Below, piece by piece: positions 34,645-45,332 of a stretch of DNA of 64,000 nucleotides; within the stretch, counting starts at the first letter, position 1; each line of letters opens with the position of its first letter. Both the position numbers and the translations under genes were made by a program. Location: assembly GCF_042242105.1 (NCBI RefSeq), contig NC_092015.1:14277535-14341534 (forward strand), read 5' to 3'. Source of the DNA: Pempheris klunzingeri. Taxonomy: Eukaryota > Chordata > Actinopteri > Acropomatiformes > Pempheridae. The notes beneath the pieces were generated by a model that made no database searches, was not told the DNA's origin, and saw nothing but the letters and a program-made list of their open reading frames with translations.

Positions 34645-37368
34645 GTTGCCTCTGGTGTGTCAGAGGACAGAATGAGTCTGTAATGACGGACCGCGTGCTC
34701 CAGATCATTGGAAACATGAGTCAGTCACCCCTCATCCTCGTTTACTTTAACCTTATTTGCAAACCTCTCTCTACTCGAGCAGATAAACAGACGCAGAGAA
34801 GAGCAATGTGACTGTCTGACCTCTGACCTCGCTGCTTTTGCTTTTTTTGACTATAACTTGTAAGTCATTTAAAGTCGCTGCAAAGCAACATAGGCTACGT
34901 GTTCTGAATTTGTCACACCAGAGAATAATGTGTTATTAATTACACTGCCACATTTGAATGACTGAAAAAAACCCTGTGATTTTGTTTTGTTTTTTGTTTA
35001 ATTATGCTAAGTTTGATATGCTAATTTTTTCCAGTTTCTTAGTCTTTCTCTGCTCCTCTGGCACTGTAGCCTCATTAGCCGTGTTAGCTTAACCTAGCCT
35101 AGCGTTACCAGTTTAGCCTTTTCACCATAGTCAACGCAAACTAGATAACCAGTGCAATGAAGATGTGTGTTCTTAGCACTACATTAGATACCACAGGCAC
35201 TACAGATTGGTATTTAGCTCCAGGCTTGTTAGCAGGCCTGCTAGCTCTAGCGTAGCCTTGGCGTAAAGTAGCTAATACAGTTTGTCTCCTCTCACTAGTG
35301 TGCTTTGTTTAAACACAGTTCGCACAACTGTGTGGTCCCAAATAAAGGCATCATCCCTGAGACTTACACTGTGACAGAGGTGCCTGCAACTCATTGGACT
35401 TTCACTTTCACCTTCCACTGACTTTACTTTCTTTCAAGGATGAGACTTGAATATAAAGCTCGTGACTTGGTGCCATTGTACAGACTCAAGGAAAAAGATC
35501 TGGCCAGCAACACTATCTTAACACGAGGTTACAAGCTAATAAAAAAAGAGTTCATGACTGTAGACTTCATCTTTGTCTTATCGTGCATATGCCTGCTTGT
35601 TTGTGAGTCATGACATTTTCCTGCAGCCGTGTCATGTGACGACTTTTTTGGATAATTCACAAAACGTTTGCTGTCCACCGCCCACCCGCTGTGACACAGT
35701 CAGGATTTAGTAGAATGGCGGTCATGAGTCTCCCTGACACCCTCCTCCACAGGAGGAGTCCAAACACCAGACGTACAGTCTCTAAATTGAATTTTCATAT
35801 TTAACTAATTCAATTGACAAGTCTGATTTCAATGGGAGGGTTTAAATTGTATTTTGAAACCCCTCACAGCAATGAATAAACAGTGAATCCTTTAAATATT
35901 AGTTTGCCTGGTGGTGTATAGCAGTCATATATTAATATACTGAGACTGTAGAAATAATGGAATCAGCATTTTAAATACCCTGCATGATTTAACTTTACAT
36001 AATGTATCACGGCCATTTAGCCTTAATCTTGTTTTAAAGTGTTACAGGATTGCAATGACGGCTATTCATCGATAGCTGTATGCCAGCTCCACGTCTACAG
36101 TGGTTCTCCTCACTTTGAATTTTTGTCTTTTGCTGTTTAAAGGTCCAATATTACGCAAAATGCACTTTTTTAATGTCTTTTCAACATAAATGCTTCCCCA
36201 CTGTACCAAGAGAGCGCCAAACTCTGTCCTCTCTCTTTCTCTCCTGCTCGATCCCTCAGTAAAGGTGTGCGAAAACACCTCGTTTAGATTTGGCTCTCCT
36301 TATGATGTCGTAAGGGGATCTGTTGATCATGTGACCTCCTCCAGCTCATCAGTAGGCCAATGAAAACCCCCTGGATCCACCTCCCTGTCCGCCGTTGTTT
36401 TTTCCACACTGATGCCAGATTAGAGTAACAGAAAGATGTCGAACGCAAAACAAAACAGCATTTGCTCTGTTTGTCTAAAATGTGCAGAAAGGCTGCAGCA
36501 GCCACGTCTGGTACCGGAAAAAAAGTATGCACTTTAAATTGAACATAATATAGGACCTTTAAAACTGATATAACTCCTTATGGCTTTGAGACTGAGCACA
36601 GAAACAGCACACAGCACATCTTGTGCAACAGTGATGGTTTGTCTCAGAGGTTTTTCTCCGGTTCCTCCAGCAGAGGGCCTGTAGTGTTGACAGAGACCCG
36701 GGATGAGCATGCTCTGACCGGCGGTGATGCAGCAGGAGAGAAGGGGAGGAGGGGGGGGGGTGCTTGTTTTCCTCTTCATTCCCCGGCAGTATCCGGAGCC
36801 GGTGGGCGGTGCAGACCCTTGAAGATACAGACAGCCTGCGGATGCTGACCGGAGGATGCGACAGGTCCGAGGCTGCTACTGGAGAGCTGTGTTATGTTTT
36901 GCATTTTCTGCGGGGGGACAGTGTGTCAGATAAGGTGGGAACACGGCGCGAGAAGAACAGGCCTCCTTTGTCTGCAAAACCTCAGCGAATGAAGTCAGAC
37001 AACAATAGTCTGTTTTCTTCTCTGGGAAACTAGTAGGGTTTGCCTCCTGGGCTTTCAACTTGCGGTCCTGAGGTTTTGCCTCTTTAAGATACCTGTAAAG
37101 AGTCTGTGTTGATGCACTAAGTCATCTACTGGGATAAAGGGGACGATGCAGGAGGACTATGCGCACACACACTGTGATCTGCTCAAGATCTGCTTATGAG
37201 ACTTTATGGGCTTACTGGCCGGGGATGACATCGACAGGGGTGATGCAATTTGGTGAAAGCTGTCACTAATGATTTACAGCTGAGGTCCTGAGGTTTGCAG
37301 AGGAGGGATAAGAGGCCTTTGTAAACACGTCTCAGCATCCACGCACACGGACGTGTTTCTGCCGGTAG
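34645..37368. other. Divergent vtn-sarm1 intergenic region
   Basis: Head-to-head spacer of 2.7 kb between the vtn and sarm1 start codons. It must hold both promoters. It contains a complete TTAA-flanked element at 36137-36562. The 36650-37050 stretch is GC-rich with a run of ten or more G at about 36751-36760 and is the likeliest sarm1 promoter/5' UTR. No further gene was found. Confidence 0.6.
36137..36562 (+). mobile_element. Nonautonomous TTAA-flanked transposable element (MITE)
   Basis: Left end TTAA-AGGTCCAATATTACGC at 36137. The right end at about 36542-36562 reads AACATAATATAGGACCT-TTAA, the inverted complement with few changes. The element is about 425 bp, carries TTAA on both sides and has no ORF of its own. 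TTAA targets suggest a piggyBac-type mobiliser (inference). A related truncated copy lies at 19793. Confidence 0.75.
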
Positions 37369-40300
37369 ATGCTCTTTTCCCTGACGCTCTTCCTGTGGAG
37401 GCTCTACCGACATTTCTCCATCATGTTCAGCTCAGACAGACTCACAGTCCCGGATTATGTCAGCCGGCTGCAGAGAGGGAGGAGCGGCTCCGGCTCCGGC
37501 TCCGGCTCCGGCCCCGACCCCAGAGCCGTGTCTCCGGGCATCGGTGCCGACGTCCAGGCGGCTCTGGACACCTCCCTCCCCGCCCTTCGCTGCGCCATCA
37601 GGAGGCTGAAGTCGAGCAAGGAGACGTCCGATTCAGATGAGATCCGCAGGGCGATCGCGGAGATCTTTCAGCTGGTGGAGGAGGCCTGGGTTTTGCCCAC
37701 TGTGGGCCGTCAGGTGGCCGAGGAGATCTGCAACAGGATCCGGCTGGACGGAGGCCTGGAGCTGCTGCTTCAGCTGCAACAGATACCTGCCGTGGAGATC
37801 ACCTATGAGTCTGCAAAACTGCTGGAGCAGATACTCATTTCAGATAACAGGTACTGCATGCACAGGGGTGGACAGAATAACGTGAACGCTTTACTTTTCC
37901 AATGTGATGCTGTCTAGTAACTCTGTGTGTGTATTATATTCTCAGGTAGCTTTGAGACCTTAATATAGGTTGTATGATTTTCATAGCAGTGTAGTTTGTT
38001 TTTGTACAGGATAAAACAACACAAGCACGTGACAATCCCATGCAATAAAATCAAATAAAAGAGAAGGTTTTCCTGCCATGTGACCCAGCCAGGACAAAAT
38101 TTAAAAAATATATCTAGATGAATCAACACCTCTGTGACACAGTCCAAACAAACCTTCACAGCTTGGGTTATTGCAAGGCTGTTTTTATTGGCTTGTAAAT
38201 GTTAAAACTAGTATTCACATATTGTGTCCACCCCTTATATTATCTATGTTGATTTTGGGGCATATTTTTTTGATTATTCTTTTCTTGATTCAGTATATAA
38301 AATGACTGATTGCCAGTCACTGAAATCACAGGTAAAATGACAGGTTGATGTGACTTGTTTAGTCCGACCATCAGTCCAAAATTAAAATATATCAATTTAG
38401 AGACATGAAACAGAGAACAGCAGCATGTCATCATATTTGAGAGGCTGGTATCCATGAATGTTTGGCATTTTTGTTTGATTATTGACTTAAAGGATTAAAC
38501 AGTTGTCATAATTGTTGTCTACTCTATCAACCAAATAATAATTGTGTTCCAGCCTTAGTTGATTGATAACCAAACACAGCATAATGTACCTGTTTATGCA
38601 TCGTTTGTTCAGGAGTATCTGTTAACTATTTACCTTGAGATGATCAGTCCAGCTAACTGATTTTATGATTTACACATGTATGTTTACAGAGATTATTTAG
38701 CACGCATGGGTTTGGGGGTCATCCTCAACCTGACCCAACAGCAGGAGGATGCACAGCTGGCTCGCAGTGTCTCTGGGATCCTGGAGCACATGTTCAAGCA
38801 CACGGAGGAGACATCTGTCCACCTCATCTCTAACGGCGCCCTGGACGCCCTCCTCTTCTGGTGCCGAGGCACAGATCCCACTGTGCTGCGCCACTGTGCT
38901 GTGGCCCTAGCAAACTGTGCCATGTACGGAGGCCACCGCTGCCAGCGATGGATGATCGAGAAACAGGCGGCTGAGTGGCTTTTCCCGCTGGCTTTTTCCA
39001 AAGAGGACGAACTCATTCGCTTCCACGCATGTCTGGCTGTGACTGTGTTGGCTGCAAACCGAGAAATTGAGAAAGAGGTGGTGAAATCTGGCACCTTGGA
39101 GCTGGTGGAGCCTTTCATCGCATCTCTGGATCCGGATGACTTCGCCCGCAGTTTATTGGACAGTGCAGACTCGATGCAGGGTAGGACAGCATCTGATCTG
39201 CAGCAACTTTTGCCGTTGCTGGATGGCACAAGAGTGGAGGGAAAGTGCATTGCAGCCTTTTACCTTTGCGTGGAGACCAGCATCAAGTCTCGTCAGCGCA
39301 ACACTAAGGTACAATCACCATCCACTCCACTTACAGCTCAAAATGTTAAGTAATACAGTCTTGTGGCTTTGTTGTAACTGAGTTTGAATTTTTCCTCGTT
39401 TCAAGATATTTCAAGAGATCGGAGCAGTGCAGAGCTTAAAACGAATTGTCATGTACTCCAGTAACGGCACGACCTCTGTCCTCGCCAAGCGGGCGCTGAG
39501 CATGATGGCGGAGGAAGTGCCGAAACGTATCCTGTCATGTGTGCCCAACTGGAAAACCTGTGAAGTGCAGACCTGGCTGCAGCAGGTTGGCTTTAGTGCC
39601 TTCTGTGACCGCTTCCAGGTATGTTAAACACTTTAATGACTCAACAGAGAGATAATCACAGGCCTATAGAGTCTGTCTGACACTATCTTGCTCTATAGGA
39701 GCTCCAGGTGGATGGAGACCTCCTGCTGAACATCACAGACCAGGATCTGAGCACTGATCTGGGCATGACTGCATCTCTCACCCGCAAGAGGCAGGTGGTG
39801 CAAACCTTTCAACGCCTATGAGGCTGAGCATCGCAACACTAATCTAAAAAAATACCTTCTGCTTTGTCTCATCCTCCAGGTTTTTAAGAGACTTACGTGT
39901 GCTGAAGATGTATGCCAACTACTCCACATGCGACCCAAACAACATGGCTGACTGGTTAGTTGATGTGGACCCTCGTTTCCGTCAGTACACCTACGATCTG
40001 GTCCAGTCGGGAGTGGACCGCAACAACGTCCAGAATTTGACAGATCAGCAGCTCCAGCTCGACTGCCATATAAACAACGGAGTCCACAGAGCCAAGATAC
40101 TTTCCTTTAGCAGCAGGCCTTTAAAGCCGTGCCACACAGACGCCCAGCCTGCAGGGCCCGACGTCTTCATCAGCTACCGTCGGACTACCGGCTCCCAGCT
40201 GGCCAGGTCAGAACTGAAACAGGAGTGATAGAAAAGGATGAGAAAAACGGTTAAATTAGAGGCAGGCTAATGACAGGGAGCATATGTAAAGGTGTAAGTT

Positions 40301-41870
40301 AAAAATGTCTGTGTCTTTGTTCATCCTTACCTGTGCTAAAGCTACATTTTTCACTGACTTCCTTGTTTTCTTCCCTGTCCCAAGCCTCCTGAAGGTGCAC
40401 CTGCAGGTCCGAGGATACAGTGTCTTCATAGATGTGGAGAAGCTGGAAGCCGGTAAATTCCAGGACAAACTGATTCAGAGTGTACAGAGGGCGCGTAACT
40501 TTATCCTGGTTCTGTCCGCCAACGCGCTCGACAAGTGCATGGGTGACACTGCCATGAAGGACTGGGTGCATAAGGTCAGAGGTTTTCCATGCATGTGAAA
40601 TGTCAAGTCTCATCTCTCATTTAAAACTTCCACCCTTAAGCCCTCATCAAAATATTCCTCGTGTATGTTGCATACAGCAGCTGAACAGGGTTAGCTGGAA
40701 TACATCAGATCAAATTTGTGACAACATTCAAACTGTATGCACTGCACTGGGATTAATAAAGTCCACTGCCTTTATCAACAGACTGGGGCTAATTAAATAA
40801 GTGCAGTGATCCCTTTTTGACTGTGGAATATCTCTTATAACCACATATGTATCACTATGGCAGATACATTTAATAAAATATATAATAAGTCAATTAATTA
40901 AAGTCTAATATAAATGTGCAGGTGAGCAAACTGATATTCCGTCTGGTAAACATGATGAGCAACACTGTAATGTTTTGTTTGAGAGCAAAAAGCCATTGAT
41001 AAGGGCAAAAGATGTGCAGGTATAGTTCCCTAATGGAGTTCTGCTCTTTCTCTCTATTCAGTTATGTAATTTGATATAATCCTGCCAACCACCAGCTACT
41101 TTTAGCTGTGCAAAATGTTTCTTATTGTCATTCGTTTCAACTGGATATCTTTAGCCTTCATCATTATCTTCAGTCCTGCTGCATTAATATTCCCTGTCTG
41201 AGCTATCATTTGTTCTTTTATATGTCTGGACATTACACTTTACTGTTTCATACACTCAGAAATGATCATTAATCTTGCAGGAGATAGTCACAGCCTTGGC
41301 TGGTAAGAAGAACATAGTTCCGGTCACAGATAACTTTATGTGGCCCGACCCCATGTCTCTGCCGGAGGACATGAGAGCGATTCTCAACTTCAATGGCATC
41401 AAGTGAGTCACTGAGGAAAACCATGTTGTTAATGGTTAGCACATCTGTAGAACTGGGAGAGCAAATTTAAAGTAAACTTTAGTTAGGAGGGAAAGTCCCT
41501 CTCTCAACAGGTTTAACATCTGATTTAAGTTGAGTTTGTGTTGTTGTGTCGTAACTACTTGGTCGCTTTTCATGCTAACATTATTAATCTTTTAAAGTCT
41601 ATTTTATTTGTTTAATGAATAGTTTAGGAATACAATAGATTATTTTTTTATTGTTTGTAATAGGTGTTTCGCAGACCTGTCAAATATCCCTTATAGACAA
41701 CTGATTTGCTTACAATGGACGTCATCAGATGCCTTTTTGTTGACTTTTCTCGACACAGATGGTCCCATGAATATCAGGAGGCCACGATCGAGAAGATTCT
41801 TCGCTTTCTGAAAGGACCCCAAGACCAAACCGACGGCCCAGGCGTCTCCAAAGAGCAGAAAAAGAAATGA
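37369..41870 (+). CDS. sarm1: Sterile alpha and TIR motif-containing protein 1 (NAD+ hydrolase)
   Basis: Cleaves NAD+ and drives axon degeneration; also a TLR adaptor-like regulator. Eight exons: 37369-37850, 38690-39308, 39406-39618, 39699-39790, 39880-40206, 40385-40574, 41281-41402 and 41759-41870. Total 2157 nt, 718 residues (human 724). The hydrophobic/basic N-terminus ([17 protein letters not shown]) resembles the mammalian mitochondrial-targeting segment. A Ser-Gly repeat (GGCTCC x4) lies at about 39-48. ARM repeats occupy about 60-400, with W107 and R114 likely matching the human allosteric NAD+ site. Two SAM domains follow ([35 protein letters not shown]). The TIR domain starts at PDVFISYRR, about 562. 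G601 of the BB loop (LEAGKF) and the catalytic Glu642 (WVHKE) fall at the same numbers as in human. Glu642 is the first codon of exon 7. Intron 4 is GC-AG. Confidence 0.97.
39791..39879 (+). other. GC-AG intron of sarm1
   Basis: The 89-bp intron 4 starts AG|GCAGGT and ends CTCCAG|G. Only this donor joins TRKR to the FLRDL sequence in frame. The nearby GT four bases downstream would shift the frame and give an early stop. Confidence 0.85.
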
Positions 41871-43078
41871 AATGACATAAGTAGAGTTTGAACTCAGCTA
41901 TAATAACTTTCATTGATGCCTAATTCACATGGCCACACGGTGAACTGGCCGGCAGCTTTTCCTGCTCTGCCCAAATGCATGTGAGGTGAATATGATAATA
42001 TTTAGATTACATGCTCACACGAAGATCTAATATGAGTAAACAAAGCATATGACAAAAAAGTGTAAGCCTTTAATGATAGTACCCTCATAACTGCTGTATA
42101 TGTATAATCAGGTGCAGTATACGCCTTCTGTCTCTCAGGAAAATAACTGTGATACATCAGCGGTCACTGACACTTCAGGTCCATTGATAACAATCTCTGA
42201 AGCATCCACTAACACGTCAGCCTTCATAATGGTTATATGCAGTCATCTTTTGTTCAACATATATATATATATTATACATCCATAGGACCATAGCAGGTCT
42301 CTAGTTTTTCTGTCAGTGTTTGTATTTTGTTTTTATGATTGTGATAGAAAAGAAACGTTGCAAGCAGATGCAATACACACGTACTGTACAGAAATAAATG
42401 AGCTACACACTGTATAACTGCATCCCTAAATAAGCAAAATGCAGATTTTAAGGAGTGCACAGGCAACGAAACGTAGCCGTTTAGTATTTAATTTCCGTCC
42501 TTCTGTAAAAAGTGGATTAAAATGCGCTGTTGACTCCTTGAAAATGAAAATGATGTGCAGACGACCTTTACAACATACCGGCAGTGTAATACATTAAACT
42601 ATTATTTAAAACTGTTAACTTGAAGTTTTATTCACCACATGGTGTTAAGTCATTTCATCCTTTTTCTGTCAGTGTGACTGCTAGAAGCAGTCAAGTAAAA
42701 ACAAGAGGATACACCGAGGCTTGTCTACAGCTGCGTAAAATCAATTTAAACAACTGCTTTGATGATGCTGAAATAAATAAGTGATGGAACATTTTTGCTT
42801 ATTAACCAAAGCAACCATCAAGATGCTTTAGTCACATATTGTTCTATAAAATTATATCATTATAGAGCCTGAATGCAACTGCTGTTCTGCATCGTTTCTA
42901 TCTGATCTTGCCTTAATATTGTTTGACTCCAATGTCCACCATTATTAAAATGCTCTGAGTGAACTGATATTTACTTTTTTCAAGGAGTAACACATGGATT
43001 GTTTGTTTTTTTTATCATGTTTTTTAATGTTCTCTGTGAAAAACACAATTTGGTTCTTTCATCTGAAACATTGTAAAA

Positions 43079-43084
43079 AATAAA
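43079..43084 (+). promoter_or_regulatory. Candidate sarm1 polyadenylation signal AATAAA
   Basis: AATAAA about 1.2 kb after the stop, followed by a T-rich stretch. Earlier AATAAA copies near 42394 and 42771 could give shorter 3' UTRs. Confidence 0.45.
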
Positions 43085-43802
43085 ATGCGTTTTAAAACAT
43101 TTTAATTGTGAAATCAATTTTTTGATCTTCACTTAGTTTTGTGTTAAGTAATCAGAAACAAATGTAACCCTCATCTTTGTCACAAACTATCAATTCATAA
43201 AAAGATTGCAACTGATGAATATTGCACATCTGATTAAGACAAAGAATAGACAGTTTTTTGTTACACAATACACCTGAAGAATGATCACATGATCCAACCA
43301 AACTCGCCTTGAATCAAAAACAATCTTCATGCAGATCAATTGACAGCAGCAGAGTTAATATCTGACTTAACCTCTCTACTTCCCTTTGTGCATTTTAAAG
43401 CTGGTTTGGCAGCTCTTGTTCCTTTAGTGTGCCACCAGGACGTGACCCCTGTGTGCATGATGGCTGTGGGCCTGAGCTCTGGGACTATCCAGTGTTGTAT
43501 GTGCGGTGGTGGCGGTGGAAGGAGGAGGGAGGAGGGAGGAGGGAGGAGAGTCTTCAGGGAGTTTGGACTGTGCTCTTTGTCCTCTTTATGGAAAGAGGAG
43601 TGAGAGGGTCAAGGTTTAACTGCTGCATCAGTTTCACACTATCTGGTGTGTTTTACTGATAGTTGGCTTCGGACATGTTTGGCACAGATGAAACATGAAT
43701 CTCAAGTACTGACTCTATGGTCTGAAGGGTTTTTTAAACCACCACCACCAGATTCAGGATCGCCCTTAACTCGACTGATTGTCCACTAAATGTACAAACG
43801 GA

Positions 43803-44040
43803 CAGTGGTGGAAGAAGTACTTGGATCTTTTGCTTGAGTAAAAGCATCAAGTAAAAGTAAAAGCACTTTGTATGTAGTAAAAGTCATACATTCAAAATTT
43901 TGCTTTAGTAAAAAAGCATTAGCATCAGAATTTAATTACAGTACCTTAAGTTAAAGTACTTATGCAGAATGGCCCAATATTATATTATTGGAATGAAATA
44001 ATTGATGCATTGATGAGTATCTTGTGAATTCCCCTCAGGG
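43803..44040 (+). mobile_element. Teleost AGTGGTGGAA-type interspersed repeat
   Basis: Starts ACAGTGGTGGAAGAAGTACT followed by repeated AGTAAAAGT/AAGTAAAAG motifs, a pattern common in teleost repeats. Related at its start to the region at 23375-23935. The right limit is uncertain. Confidence 0.5.
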
Positions 44041-45332
44041 ATCAGGTAAAAAAAACCATAATAACTTACATGGTAACTTAGTTAAGACGTGAGAGATAAG
44101 AAGTACAACATTTGCCTCTGAACTGTAGCAAAGTTGAAGTGTAAATTAGCATAAAATTAACCGCACACAGAGATGACCACGCAGGACAAGTGTATGGTGG
44201 CTGATAACAGATTGACCTTGTGGTAATTAGTTCAGAATGGTTCATTGTACGTCTTTAAGTAAATCAGAACCTCCATTCTTTTATATATGATCTCAATAAT
44301 TGACGTTTTTGAATCTTAAAAAAAATCTCAAATCAAAACTACATTACTGTCACCTGTCACCCTTCTTTTTGGCATAAAATGCCACATGTAGGTTTTACCC
44401 TCTAATGGGTTTTAGGCAACAAGTGAAGTCATATCTCCTCTCCTGATTAGACTTTTATGTTAACAAACTACTATTTTCACTGGCCTGGCTGAGGCCAGTG
44501 AAAATGGGCTGAGCTTAAAGGAAGTTATATAGTTACTAAAACAACTAAACAGTTGAAAGTATGGTTGCAGTTTGTTCAACAGCCAACAGCAGGCTAGCAG
44601 AGAGGGGTTCACATACTGCCTATAGTCTCCTGCCTCTGACAAAAAGTTATATAAAGTGACCCTAATGCAAAAAACTATTGACACTTTTTCACTATTTTTC
44701 ATCAGATCTTTTTTGTTTGATCAGTTAAGGAAGCAACGATAAGTGTGTCAAGGGTGTCTTTCTTATTAATTACTACTGTACTCAGGAACCACACCTATGT
44801 CAGGTGATTGATATGTTGCTATCAATAAATGACTCTACGAAAACACATTACGTTGCAGTTTGGGAATTTCCTCTTATGATTCTTAACCTTGTGTGGTACC
44901 ATCAGAGCTACTGACATTGATAAAGTCAAAATGGAAATGTAAGGCACATTCTTTGGCACTCATTACATTATAAATATATCAAATGAAATGAAATGTATTG
45001 AACCATGAATGTCATGATGAACCATCTAAACCAGCAAAGACTTGACGGAGTCTCCGCTGTCTGTGTCATAACCACAGAGGAGGTTTTGCTGTAATGTCAG
45101 TCAGGAGGTTGATTCTTCATCTTTTGGTCTCGATCCCTTCAGTGTGACTGGCTGGAAGAATCCGATCGTTGAGCTAATCAACAACAGTCAGCTGTCTCAT
45201 CACAGTGTTAAGATCAAAAGTCTGTCCCAGCGCCACAGACATGATGGATGTCACTGTGTCAGAGCTGCTCACCTCGTAGGCCGACACCAGTGTGAGCTTC
45301 AACCCCGACACGTTTCTGTCCCGTGCCTCTCT

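Larger units (their letters stand above)
41871..45332. other. sarm1 3' UTR and sarm1-slc46a1 intergenic region
   Basis: The sarm1 3' UTR probably reaches the AATAAA at 43079. A purine-rich GGAGGGA repeat lies at 43516-43550 and a teleost repeat starts at 43803. The remaining AT-rich sequence shows no gene. The slc46a1 3' UTR must occupy its right edge on the minus strand, but no clear signal was found. Confidence 0.55.

Noticed and set aside
43495-43560. Gly-rich open frame over the GGT/GGAGGA repeat
   Set aside because: It is a translation of a purine-rich simple repeat without splice sites or homology.
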